From NCBI GenBank assembly GCA_037179385.1, contig CM074193.1:2175931-2239930 (forward strand): 64,000 nt of DNA, written 5' to 3'. The stretch's first letter is position 1; each line of letters starts with the position of its first letter. The notes beneath the pieces are model-generated. The model did no database searches and had not been told where the DNA came from. It saw nothing but the letters and a program-made list of their open reading frames with translations. The position numbers and the translations under genes were made by a program. Positions 36,701 through 43,437 of this stretch are shown one piece after another. Source of the DNA: Holothuria scabra (lineage: Eukaryota; Echinodermata; Holothuroidea; Aspidochirotida; Holothuriidae).

Positions 36701-38575
36701 GTCTCATAGAAATGTTGTAAGTAGATTAGTGTCAGCCTTGAACCAAGAGGTAATTGAAAATTGATAGTGAGGGACCAAATCACTTAATGATATCAAAAAT
36801 ACAGGAAGGGCTTGAAAAGGATTTCAATAATGGTTATGAAATGTAACTGTTTTGGTTTTCTTTAGATTTAAATCATAAGTTTGGTAATCTGGATACCAGC
36901 CAGTGAAAATTGGAAGCTCATAAGGTCAAAACACTATTGTGAGGGGATGATGTAACAACTGCTTCATTCATGACACAGATGCACATTAGTTAATTAGTTT
37001 GCTAACATTTGAAAACCTATGTATAAGAACTGAATGGTAACCCATCAGAATACTCACCTGTAGGTTTTCACCTATCAAGCAACAGGGAAGTTTTGATATG
37101 AGTATGGTAGATAAAGAGGACAAAACTCGCATGGAAAAACTAGACTGTGCACGATCTTAAGAGAACATCATGTTAGTTTTCAGAACAGCCCTTGGCTGAT
37201 AGAAAGTTCCTAGAAACAGGAAAAGACATTGATTGTTGTGGTTATTTCCCTTGAAATGTTGTGTTCAAAACCAAAACACTCTAACAGTCTGGAAGGAACA
37301 TTGCTTGCACATTGCCCTACAGTCTGAATCAAAGAGTTGATGACTTTTGTCTATTACAAAATCATTTAACTCAGTGTCAATAAATTGAACTCCAAGTAGG
37401 ATTTTAAGGTCTTTAGCAGAAACTTGTTAAAGAAAAACAATCAAAATTGTTTCTTTTTCTCCTTTTGGTTGGTTTGATGATGTTTTATAATGCTGAAGTA
37501 ACAAATGTTGCAGCACCTGGTCATATGTTGTCCGGACTTTGAAAAATGTCCCCCCCCCCCTCAAATAGCAAAGGTCACTCAGGTAGGTGTAATTCTCAAC
37601 ATTAAAACCTGCAAGAAAAGTATCCCACAGAGATCAACAGGAAATTACAAGTAGACAGATTCATGCAAACAAGTAGACTTAAGGAACAGGCAGCCTGATG
37701 GAAAAATATTGATGGAATTTGTCAAATCTTGTTTTGGAAACACAAATGTTGTTACCCCTTGGCCTGGTTTTGCTGTGAAACTCTAATTTACCATTGCTGT
37801 ATACACAGAGTTTTGCCACAAAACCATTGCACTATTACATCCTAGAATAGCCCATTGTGTGTAATCATCTTTTGGACATGGATTAGGCCTGAAGAGGAGA
37901 TACGTGTTTCTTTTTGGGTTATAGCGACTGTAAATATGACAGCCTCCATACAAAAACTTAGTATTAGTAGACATTGTACATATGTGCTGTGAATACAGAA
38001 TACATATAGCTCAATATCGTGGGATGGAAACCCTACAGTAGCAAAAGGGTTAGGCACTTGAATATTAAATTAAAGAAAAACAAAAATTGCAGGAACTAAT
38101 CCAATGCATTTTGCCGTTATGGCCAGTATTGGGTCAACTGTTGCACTGCCTTTGAATGGAGACTGCATTATTAAAAGTGGCCATACATCAAAACCTTTCA
38201 AACATTTGCTTTATTGGTGGTTGCAAACTCTAACCGTTTGATCAATTTTCTTTAAAAATGGAAGCAAACACTTTGCAAAATAAAAACAAAAATTTATTTC
38301 AAAGTTAAATTGGCAAAACCTAACATTGATTTGAATGAGTGTATGAGTGAATGAGTGTTTGTGTAATTGTTTACTTAAAGTAACTACTTCTTGTTTTCGC
38401 ATCCCAGTTATTATGATTATCAAGTATTAGTATGTTAAAAAATTATGTTTTTTTTTTGTTTTTTGGCTCCTTTATTTCTTGACAGGTTGATGATCTAACA
38501 ACTGACCGATCCTTATCTCAGTTCAGTCAGGGTGGAGATATTGAATATATGGAAGATGTGCAGATGAATTCATAG
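9651..38575 (+). CDS. CEP43: CEP43 (FGFR1OP/FOP) orthologue, 14 coding exons, with an EF-hand pair
   Basis: Centrosomal and ciliary-base scaffold. In vertebrates FOP dimerises through its N-terminal region, binds CEP350 and EB1, and is needed for ciliogenesis. Fourteen exons join in frame to about 491 residues (human about 399). Residues 1-27 carry DEDTELRDLVAQTLE-SGVL. Residues 28-64 hold AELRASVFLALEEQ. The LisH-type segment SLVLEFLNFFNLDF lies at about 64-93. Exons 6-9 (about 150-255) encode two EF-hands with loops DKDKSGSIDKDE (167-178) and DTDFSSGIEFDE (207-218). The serine/proline-rich acidic tail has DDFFDDMF (293-300) and SLSDAP (335-340), and ends with VDDLTTDRSLSQFS...EYMEDV. The ATG at 9651 has A at -3 and is the first in-frame ATG. 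Identity is by motif order recalled from the family. The EF-hand insertion is the unusual part. Confidence 0.95.
9732..10920. other. 5' part of CEP43 intron 1
   Basis: No exon seen. A minus-strand frame (10370-10185) reading MGCFWPSDG...CYAPTY runs into stops and may be a transposon relic. A fragment resembling 9990-10060 recurs near 12750-12840 (GAGGTCTTTGTGACCCTGGGTACTATCAATGA versus GGGATCTTTGTGACACTCTGCACCATCAATCA). CpGs fade out beyond about 10,400. Confidence 0.35.
10925..11010 (+). mobile_element. tRNA-like head of a SINE
   Basis: An A-box-like GCTCGTAGCACAGTTGGCAAG and a B-box-like GGGTTTGAATCC lie about 60 bp apart, the layout of an internal pol III promoter in a tRNA-derived SINE. 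The cloverleaf is expanded in the middle and has no paired acceptor stem, so it is not a functional tRNA. Confidence 0.45.
11900..12665 (-). pseudogene. decayed LINE reverse transcriptase in CEP43 intron 1
   Basis: The minus strand reads VLRWVDNFLSDCKQAAVVNG, then MSGVPQESVLGP (family: SGVPQGSVLGP), then RLFADDFVCYR-like sequence (the degenerate YADD box near 12460). Several frames later it reads LNWHKHIQAICNKGNRTLG and a C-terminal MTASQEPS region. Stops and frameshifts are frequent. The sequence differs from the LINE at 4447-9035 and looks older. Boundaries approximate; it may extend to about 11,480. Confidence 0.75.
12868..13206. mobile_element. hAT-type MITE with 8-bp TSD GTAAATTT
   Basis: A 339-bp element in CEP43 intron 1. 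The left end TAGTGTTTGCATCGGGTA and right end TACCCAGTGCAAACACTA are inverted repeats. GTAAATTT flanks both sides (12860-12867 and 13207-13214). The interior carries TACCCGGGTA palindromes and several CpGs, in contrast to the CpG-poor intron around it, which fits a fairly recent insertion. Confidence 0.88.
13575..14192. mobile_element. TIR element carrying three 156-bp tandem units with DR1 motifs
   Basis: Perfect 14-bp inverted ends TGATTCCTTGCCAT / ATGGCAAGGAATCA bracket a short TG-repeat (13622-13646) and three tandem units that start near 13657, 13813 and 13969. Each unit has CTTGTAAACACGATAT-like sequence, a GAGAAAGAACCCTAT segment and a perfect AGGTCAAAGGTCA (13756, 13912, 14068). The related arrays at 31513-32410 and 33436-34319 have 145-bp units. 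The transposon class is unknown. Confidence 0.65.
14607..14903 (+). mobile_element. TTAA-flanked MITE, copy B
   Basis: A 297-bp copy of the same family as 235-531, with TTAA at 14603-14606 and 14904-14907. It carries the AACAGTTCCAATTCTCC, CAGACACAATCCTAGTTTAT and CAATCAAAGAGCTG cores. It lies in CEP43 intron 1. Confidence 0.75.
14908..16258. other. 3' part of CEP43 intron 1
   Basis: Unique-looking CpG-poor sequence. A T-run directly followed by an A-run (15338-15366) would form a hairpin. The acceptor is TTTTCTTTTTGCAG, ending at 16258. Confidence 0.5.
16259..16367 (+). CDS. CEP43: CEP43 coding exon 2
   Basis: Reads AELRASVFLALEEQ and then KKTPFVNQDLKTFLQSKD, matching the human AELRAAVFLALEEQEKVENKTP region. 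Acceptor CAG at 16256-16258, donor GTAAGC at 16368. Ends in phase 1 within a Gly codon. Confidence 0.95.
16368..17393. other. CEP43 intron 2
   Basis: 1.0 kb, GT-AG, CpG-poor. No repeat or RNA gene recognised. Confidence 0.6.
17394..17482 (+). CDS. CEP43: CEP43 coding exon 3 (LisH-type segment)
   Basis: Reads LTIASLVLEFLNFFNLDF and then TAAVFNPEANL, equivalent to human ASLVAEFLQFFNLDFTLAVF. This helix pair mediates FOP dimerisation. Acceptor TTCTTGCAG, donor GTAATT; ends in phase 0. Confidence 0.95.
17483..18892. other. CEP43 intron 3
   Basis: 1.4 kb, GT-AG. A small plus-strand frame (17543-17917) runs through it without splice support and is not called. Nothing else seen. Confidence 0.55.
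18893..19036 (+). CDS. CEP43: CEP43 coding exon 4
   Basis: 48 codons, with GREELKKRLNLE and EKPLLYDLLEKSK matching human GRENLARDLGI...GGPLLLEVIRR at the end of the FOP dimerisation domain. Acceptor TTTTTTAG, donor GTAAGA; phase 0 on both sides. Confidence 0.93.
19037..20370. other. CEP43 intron 4
   Basis: 1.3 kb, CpG-poor, ending in a long pyrimidine tract (about 20280-20360). No repeat recognised. Confidence 0.55.
20371..20394 (+). CDS. CEP43: CEP43 coding exon 5 (candidate microexon, NAGNAG acceptor)
   Basis: 24 nt reading QNNYLIPE, preceded by a strong polypyrimidine tract and followed by donor GTAAAA. The acceptor is AAGCAG, a tandem NAGNAG site, so a 21-nt form starting at 20374 is equally possible. 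Both keep the frame, and so does skipping. Inferred from splice signals and frame, not from homology. Confidence 0.6.
20395..24284. other. CEP43 intron 5
   Basis: 3.9 kb. The 600 bases 22081-22680 contain no CpG at all. Stretches with C-runs (21942-21958) and small frames on both strands lack motifs. No mobile element recognised. Acceptor TATTATAG at 24277-24284. Confidence 0.5.
24285..24341 (+). CDS. CEP43: CEP43 coding exon 6 (EF-hand 1, entering helix)
   Basis: 19 codons, NLSKTQIEDARKKFEFYDK. The amphipathic helix RKKFEFYD is the entering helix of EF-hand 1, and the calcium loop starts at the penultimate residue. Donor GTAAGA; phase 0. Confidence 0.88.
24342..25250. other. CEP43 intron 6
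   Basis: 0.9 kb. An A-run lies at 24890-24901. The acceptor follows TCTTTAAAAG. No other feature. Confidence 0.5.
25251..25321 (+). CDS. CEP43: CEP43 coding exon 7 (EF-hand 1 loop)
   Basis: Continues the loop as DKSGSIDKDE, with acidic or polar ligands at positions 1, 3, 5, 7, 9 and glutamate at 12, followed by the exiting helix LRSLFVDVFPHF. Donor GTAAGA; ends in phase 2. Confidence 0.9.
25957..28035. mobile_element. 2.1-kb TIR element in CEP43 intron 7
   Basis: The left end CAGGGTTTCCAGC and right end GCTGGGAACCCTG are inverted repeats with one mismatch. ATTAT lies directly outside both (25952-25956 and 28036-28040), a possible 5-bp target duplication. Both ends carry ATCATGGAAT motifs in inverted or related form. 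The interior has no transposase frame. The CAGGG start resembles hAT-type ends, but a 5-bp duplication is short for hAT, so the class is open. Confidence 0.65.
28916..28977 (+). CDS. CEP43: CEP43 coding exon 8 (EF-hand 2, entering helix and loop start)
   Basis: Reads RNMLERYVNDEFSAGDTDFSS. The loop of EF-hand 2 begins at DTDF. Acceptor TTTTTCCTAG, donor GTATGT; ends in phase 1, splitting the loop glycine codon. Confidence 0.9.
28978..29496. other. CEP43 intron 8
   Basis: 0.5 kb, GT-AG. Nothing recognised. Confidence 0.55.
29497..29624 (+). CDS. CEP43: CEP43 coding exon 9 (EF-hand 2 loop end, exiting helix)
   Basis: Completes the second loop as G-IEFDE, with glutamate at loop position 12, then the helix FLAMYKRLFILCRGVVAQG and a linker VDNIVPESTRKPAIG. 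Acceptor CAACAG, donor GTAAGT; phase 0. Confidence 0.9.
29625..30572. other. CEP43 intron 9
   Basis: 0.95 kb with a T-run at 30001-30015 and the 75-bp tandem duplication at 30121-30270. Confidence 0.55.
30121..30270. repeat. perfect 75-bp tandem duplication
   Basis: The 75-nt unit starting GTGTCCATTATGTTG at 30121 is repeated exactly from 30196. Each unit contains an AATCAAAGTTTGATTGATT hairpin. Exact identity implies a recent duplication or polymorphism, or an assembly artefact. Confidence 0.92.
30573..30736 (+). CDS. CEP43: CEP43 coding exon 10
   Basis: Low-complexity linker EPKVNGSVGHGK..., then SSSVEKDDFFDDMFGSS. DDFFDDMF corresponds to human DSFFDDPIP. Acceptor TTAACAG, donor GTACAG; ends in phase 2. 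Confidence 0.9.
30737..31512. other. 5' part of CEP43 intron 10
   Basis: CpG-poor unique-looking sequence. No exon or element recognised. Confidence 0.5.
31513..32410 (+). mobile_element. satellite-carrying element, copy 1 (five 145-bp units)
   Basis: Starts GGTTTCGATGAAAGAG, like copy 2 at 33436, followed by a long TG-repeat (31551-31625). Tandem 145-bp units start near 31641, 31786, 31931, 32076 and 32221. Each unit has GTTAACACGATATCTTGAG, GGAAGAACCCTATTG and GGGGTCAAAGGTCA-type motifs. The expected right terminus (TATCATCGAAACC) is missing here, so this copy is truncated or rearranged. Confidence 0.75.
32620..32935 (+). promoter_or_regulatory. CpG-rich patch with possible first exon, inside CEP43 intron 10
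   Basis: About a dozen CpGs fall in 300 bases within an otherwise CpG-depleted intron. At 32880 an ATG in context ACAATGG opens MESRKKFAIIKGEK and meets a splice-donor-like GGTAAAT at about 32922. This looks like a promoter plus short first exon, or a recent insertion between the two satellite elements. No downstream exon was found. Confidence 0.3.
33436..34319 (+). mobile_element. satellite-carrying TIR element, copy 2 (four 145-bp units)
   Basis: Perfect 13-bp inverted ends GGTTTCGATGATA / TATCATCGAAACC bracket a TG-repeat (about 33478-33512) and tandem units from near 33529, 33675, 33820 and 33966. Perfect AGGTCAAAGGTCA occurs at 33918 and 34071. It shares its architecture with 13575-14192 and 31513-32410. 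Confidence 0.75.
34515..34669 (+). CDS. CEP43: CEP43 coding exon 11
   Basis: Ser/Pro/Gly-rich, with APPSSPPRSPTKSGGGG and LSSLSDAPSLFG. SLSDAP is conserved in human FOP. Acceptor TTATTCTAG, donor GTATGT; enters in phase 2 and exits in phase 1. Confidence 0.92.
34670..35210. other. CEP43 intron 11
   Basis: 0.5 kb with a CT-rich tract at 35117-35148. Nothing else recognised. Confidence 0.5.
35211..35376 (+). CDS. CEP43: CEP43 coding exon 12
   Basis: Reads ARSPDWKDLADIDNKISRLN and, at the end, GDDYEDDFQ, matching human LKLISDKIGSLGL...DDDYVDDF. Acceptor ATCTGCAG, donor GTCAGT; enters in phase 1 and exits in phase 2. Confidence 0.92.
35377..35944. other. CEP43 intron 12
   Basis: 0.57 kb. Two related segments near 35640-35700 and 35760-35830 (GAAAGACTGAATTGC...ACCCATAAAATATCTT versus GAGACACTGAATTGC...ACCCATAAAATATCTT) form a diverged direct repeat about 125 bp apart. 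Confidence 0.6.
35945..36080 (+). CDS. CEP43: CEP43 coding exon 13
   Basis: Reads SSPGSPSQEGRSHKSRGE and then NSISEEIPEELSGDDDF, equivalent to human ISIGEEIEEDLSVEIDD. Acceptor GTAACAG, donor GTGAGG; enters in phase 2 and exits in phase 0. Confidence 0.93.
36081..38485. other. CEP43 intron 13
   Basis: 2.4 kb, CpG-poor, with C-runs at 36162-36171 and 37550-37560. Small frames (for example 36285-36602) have no motif. No mobile element recognised. Confidence 0.5.
38486..38575 (+). CDS. CEP43: CEP43 coding exon 14 (terminal)
   Basis: Reads VDDLTTDRSLSQFS and EYMEDVQMNS, then TAG at 38573-38575. It corresponds to the human C-terminus LDDLTQDLTVSQLSDVADYLEDVA. Acceptor TTTCTTGACAG. Confidence 0.94.
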   Translation, partial: VDDLTTDRSLSQFSQGGDIEYMEDVQMNS

Positions 38576-38986
38576 TAGTTGGCATCATCAGCCTTTCATA
38601 CTTCAATGAATTTAATACAAAGAGGTGTGTGACATAGCATTCCAGCTGCAGTAAAGCTGCATCCTTGGGTATTGGCAGAAATATTCTTGACCAGCTGACG
38701 ATCACCTGATAACTTGACCAGTGCCTGCCCCAAATGTAATTGCTGTGATGTTAACTTTTATGGAAGTGAATTTTGATGACTTCTTAGGAGAAACACTTGT
38801 AACATTTATGATGATTGATATAACATTAAGGGATATAGTAAATGTTATAGTTGCATCCATCACTGTATTGATGGTTGTTGTTAAAGGCTGTTCATAAAAT
38901 TAGTTTTGTTTGAAAAACCAGCTAAAACCAGTTTCATTTGGTTCAGTTTCAGAATATTTTAGAAACCCCAAAAAATGGTGACTGGA

Positions 38987-38992
38987 AATAAA
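38987..38992 (+). terminator. proximal poly(A) signal candidate for CEP43
   Basis: AATAAA about 410 bp after the stop codon. It is the nearest canonical signal. Cleavage there is not proven. Confidence 0.4.
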
Positions 38993-39605
38993 CAATTCTG
39001 TAATTGATCATTGATTTGGCTTTCATATCAAACTTGACTTCGAAGGGGCATTTTGAGTGCTTCAAAACAAGAGCATAGTTGATATTACTCTGCAGGAACC
39101 AAGAAAAGACAATAGTTTTGTTCCGTTATAATCCAGGGCATGTATTTTAGCATTTTGACATGGGCTCACAATAGTGGGGCTCTGTGTGTGCACATAAGTG
39201 CATATATAGTCAAAGGAGACTAGTAGAATGGTTTTGATTTCAAAAATGGTTTTCGCTTCCTCTAAAGCCAGTTTTCAATTTTTCACTAACCTTCAAAGCC
39301 TGAATTATTATCATATAGAATGCATCAGTCAGCTTGCTGCAACATTGAATAATATGAACATATGTTTTAAACAAGTGACTTCCAGTTTCACATAAGATTT
39401 GGTTCAGTGTACTTACAACACAATGAAGACTGTATTTCATCAATTTTTTATGTGCAATCTGGCAAGGGTATACTTGTGTAAAACCTAACATGCATGCAGC
39501 TTCATGGGCATACTCCTTGCCAGTCAGTACCTTTAGCGATGTAGGCCTGAATTTTGTTATGCAGTCAACACACACTAACAGTCATTGATATTTTTTATGA
39601 TATTC

Positions 39606-39869
39606 TATAGACAAATCCAATCAGCGCTTGTGTTAAGTGACTGTAAGCAGCTATGAGTGGGGTCTATCAGCCTTGAATCATCATCATTTAATGTGTAATT
39701 GTAATTTCAAACCCTCGTTTTCAGTGAAATTGAAGGAATTAGGAGGCATTACAGTGTACAATCATCCATAGTCCTGGTAAGCAAAGAAACTGATAGATTA
39801 AAAAGGTGATAGACCCCAGTTATTGCAGACTAAAATCAAACCTTCACTTGCCTACTGAATTCGTCTATA
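39606..39869. mobile_element. TA-type MITE, copy 1 (TATAGACGAAT ends)
   Basis: Left end TATAGACAAATCCAATCAGC and right end GAATTCGTCTATA are inverted. The body matches 41035-41286 throughout (GCGCTTGTGTTAAGTGACTG, AGTGGGGTC, ATCATCCATAG, AGGTGATAGACCCCAGT). TA at the tips suggests a Tc1/mariner-type MITE. Confidence 0.75.
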
Positions 39870-40753
39870 ACTGATTGATGATTTGTGCTTATCATTTCAT
39901 GGAAGAAATACAGTTACCAGATGCTAGTATTTATCAATATATTGATGACTGTTTCAGAAGGGTAGTGCACAGTCATCACTTTTAGTGTTGTGCACCCCAA
40001 TGTATTGATGGTATTTATTTTAAAGAATTAGTGATTATGTTGTTGTCTTACAAAAAAATCCTGTTTTTATTGGGGATACTCATTACAGATAAGGACTAAA
40101 TGCAGAATTCACTTCATCATAAACATTACAGGAATCCTAAAAATATGGTAACTATTGTGTGGTATAGAAGGCACATAATTTTTTTTTTGGGGGGGTATAT
40201 TTTACAATCAAAATTTGGGCTTATAACCTCACAGTGGGTTGTCTTTTACTCAGGAAGTTACATCTGTAAGATTGATATGATAAGCTAAGATGGGATGAAG
40301 TATTAGTGTGTGTTTGTATATCTTATTGAAGTTTGATTTAATGAATGAATTGAAATTTTATGAGTCTTTTTCTGAAGGTTTTTTAAAGGGTTGTGCTGTT
40401 ACTTAATTTAATTGTATAGTAAATTTTTTTGCAATGCATCAAAATGGTCAAATGTAAGACTGGGTGCAACCTGTTATGAAACAGGACCAAAGAATGTTAT
40501 GAAATTTTCACAATAGTTTTCAATATGAAGTAAATTTATACTCGACAATCTGCCACATGATCCACAAATCACGCTTTCACTTTAATACAAAGAAAACAAG
40601 TGACTTGAGCATTTTCTCTCCTCTCATGTTCATTATTACCTCTTGTTACAGTAGCTCTGCCACTTTGTTATCCATTCTATTATATTGTGTTGGTCATTAT
40701 AAGATCAGATGTGACTCTTTGTACTCAAACATGACAAGTCCACCTTGTCCTCA

Positions 40754-40974
40754 CAGAGGTGCCAACACTCCCTGATTCTCAGGGAGTGTTCCTGATTCTC
40801 AGGGAGGCTCCCTGAAAATTCAAGGATTTTTGTCCATTCCAACTAACAAATATATGATAACATCCCTGATTCAAGAAAGTTTCTCCCTCATTAAGTTGCA
40901 TGTAATTCTAAAAAAACTCCCTTTTTTCTATGTGAAACCTCTCTGATTTCTGGATGTAAATGTTGGCATCTCTG
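40754..40974. mobile_element. short MITE with CAGAGRTGCCAACA ends
   Basis: A 221-bp element with inverted ends CAGAGGTGCCAACA and TGTTGGCATCTCTG (one mismatch). CCTGATTCTCAGGGAG is repeated twice inside. The end type resembles hAT MITEs, but no 8-bp target duplication is clear. Confidence 0.6.
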
Positions 40975-41034
40975 GACTCATACCAGCAACACTATTTTTG
41001 CACACTCACAAGTCTGCTGTCAGCTATAGACGAA

Positions 41035-41286
41035 TCCGATTAGCGCTTGTTTTTAGTGACTGTAGGCTGCCATTAGTGGGGTCCATCAGCCTAAAATCGT
41101 CTTTATTTATTGTTTACATGAATTTCAAACCTTCATATTTAGTGAAATTCGAGAATTTAAGATAAAAATTAGTGTACAACCATCCATGATAGAGGTAAAC
41201 AAGGAAATCAAAAGATTTAAAGGTGATGGACCCCAGTCATGGCCGACTGAAATCAGACCATCACTCGCTGGCCGGTTTCGTGTATA
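41035..41286. mobile_element. TA-type MITE, copy 2
   Basis: Second copy of the 39606-39869 family, with ends TATAGACGAATCCGATTAGC and CCGGTTTCGTGTATA. It contains more CpGs than its surroundings, so it is probably the younger copy. Confidence 0.75.
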
Positions 41287-43106
41287 AACTGCTTTCACAA
41301 AGCAATCACAAAAGAGTGTGGGATATGGTTTAAGTGTGTGTCATTTTTGGCCACTGTAAAATGAAATTGACCAAAACAATGTGTACCTAACATCTGTCCC
41401 ACGATCCATTTAAATGCTATTTGGAAAATGGTCCATGAAGAGTTAGAGCTACTCTTCAGTATATTGTGAAGGAGTTATGACAGTCTTACTCATACATTAA
41501 GTTTATTTCGAAAATGACATCACTCTAGTGTTTACCATCATTTGATAAAGATATTAAAAGTCTTAATTAGAGTTGAAAGAAATGTAAATAAGATGTTATT
41601 CACATGAATTCTTGCCAGTTTGCCCTCATCACACTTTTCATAGTTTTTGTCCACTTTCTTTTAACTAATGCAATGTTATCGTTTTTAATCGTATTTAGAT
41701 ATTGTTTGGAGTCAGACTTGATGAAGAATATTAATTTGATGTAAATCTTGTTCCAGAATCCATATTGTACGTAAATTCTAGTCCAAATACTTTTTTCTAA
41801 TAAAGATGTAAATTTATTCATAGTGCCACCACTTTTTGGAGGCTTCAGTCATCACATACAGCATAATTAGATCTATCTACTGATGGATAGTGTAGTGCAT
41901 TTTGCTTTGAAGTTTAGCAAGGTACCATGCATTGAGATCAGGCTAGACCCCTACTATTAGTCAGCATGTACGACATAACACACAATATAGCTGCTTCTGT
42001 GAGGGGTTTTGGCCAAGGCTTATTTCTGTTTCCAAAAGGAAAAAATGGTTACATATATAACTGGACGCTTGGTACCAAATGAAATTTTATTGAATTTTGA
42101 ATAAAAGTTGTGTTCATCATAATTTTGTGGGAAGGAAATTTCTTCTAGAAAACAGATTGGAAACGCATTCCCTATTCAGTACAACATTGTACAAATTTGT
42201 TGGTCCTTAGATAAGGGTAGCATCATGCATGTAAGCGTGTTGGCCTGAGATGGTTGAATTAAATGTCAGAAATAATGAAATCTTTTAGGTCTATAAGTTA
42301 CCATTCCATTATGAATAATGAAACTTAAAATTGAGTGTTAGGGTAAGAAATGGTTTGTAACATACCATTACTTGCATGGTTGTTGCATTAAGGATTGCCA
42401 TTATGCCGGTGGGCTCAGCCAATTCTGTAGAGTGGGGGTGGAGAGGAGGGATGAGTAATATTAGAAAAGGTTTTATCCCCTTAGAAAAATGTATATTACC
42501 ATTGACTTGACTGATCTCTTCCTGCTCCCTTCCCCTTCAAGTCATCTCTGCTGTCATGGGTGCATTGCCTGGCTACTACTGCCAAGCTCTGATCAAAATA
42601 TTTTAACCCTTGATTGTCCAAATAGTTTCTCTTATGTAATGCTCAGGGACAAAATGTATAGAAGTAGTAATTATACACATTTGTAAAAATATCGAGTATG
42701 ATTAATTTTAAAGGTGGTTTAATTTGAAGGACACAATTGATCCAGTCTTTCTATTTTGAGGTGGAGTCAGGTCCTTCACTCCCTTTAATATGATTCCAGT
42801 CAAGTTAGTGACTCAAGTCTTTGCACTGTTTTCATGGGGGAAATTATGATTCAATTATTTCTTAAGCCATGACTCCCTGTAACTCTGATATTTAATGACA
42901 GCAAGATATGTCAGTAAATTTTTTATATGGAGTAATTTACATCAGTCTTTTTTAAGTATAACACATATTTCAGTCACATACCATAAAGTTGGACAAATAT
43001 CTGTGTTGAGTGTTACCAGTATTAACCGTACACGTTATCTAACGTCCGATTACATTCAACAGTGTGATATACTACAATAATTGCAGTGGATATATTTTGC
43101 TATTAT

Positions 43107-43112
43107 AATAAA
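43107..43112 (+). terminator. distal poly(A) signal candidate
   Basis: AATAAA followed within 30 nt by GTGTGAACGTTTTTTT, a GU/U-rich downstream element, close to the edge of the CpG-depleted domain. Confidence 0.35.
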
Positions 43113-43288
43113 GTGTGAACGTTTTTTTATTCCAGAAAATATTTTAGTTTTCTTCTTTTAATTTGACAGTGTTGAATAGTGGTGATTATTTAGCATATTT
43201 TACTTTCAAATTGAATATTCATTTATGAGCATTCTTAAAAATGACCTGTAGTCTTGTAAAAATGTAATAAAAACTATGTTGGTTTCTA

Positions 43289-43437
43289 GATGACGTCACA
43301 AAATACCCTTGCCGTAACTTCGATTGCGAACTGATTCAATGCACCGTCGATAATGCGAGTGTTCTCGATACATCAAAGATAGTGTATCGAATCGGTTCGC
43401 AATCAAAGTAACGACAAGGGTTATCTGTGACGTCATC
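43289..43437. mobile_element. 149-bp foldback MITE with CRE palindromes
   Basis: The two halves are inverted copies over about 60 bp. The left begins GATGACGTCACA...CCCTTGCCGTAACTTCGATT, and the reverse complement of the right begins GATGACGTCACA...CCCTTGTCGTTACTTTGATT. Each tip contains the palindrome TGACGTCA (43291-43298, 43428-43435). The transcript would form a long hairpin. Confidence 0.8.

Larger units (their letters stand above)
38576..43280 (+). other. candidate long 3' UTR / downstream region of CEP43
   Basis: No exon is seen after the CEP43 stop, yet CpG depletion continues to about 43,280, where it ends abruptly. AATAAA signals occur at 38987, 41799, 42100, 43107 and 43266. Transcription may therefore extend up to 4.7 kb past the stop, with alternative poly(A) sites. 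It holds three MITEs (39606-39869, 40754-40974, 41035-41286). Confidence 0.4.
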
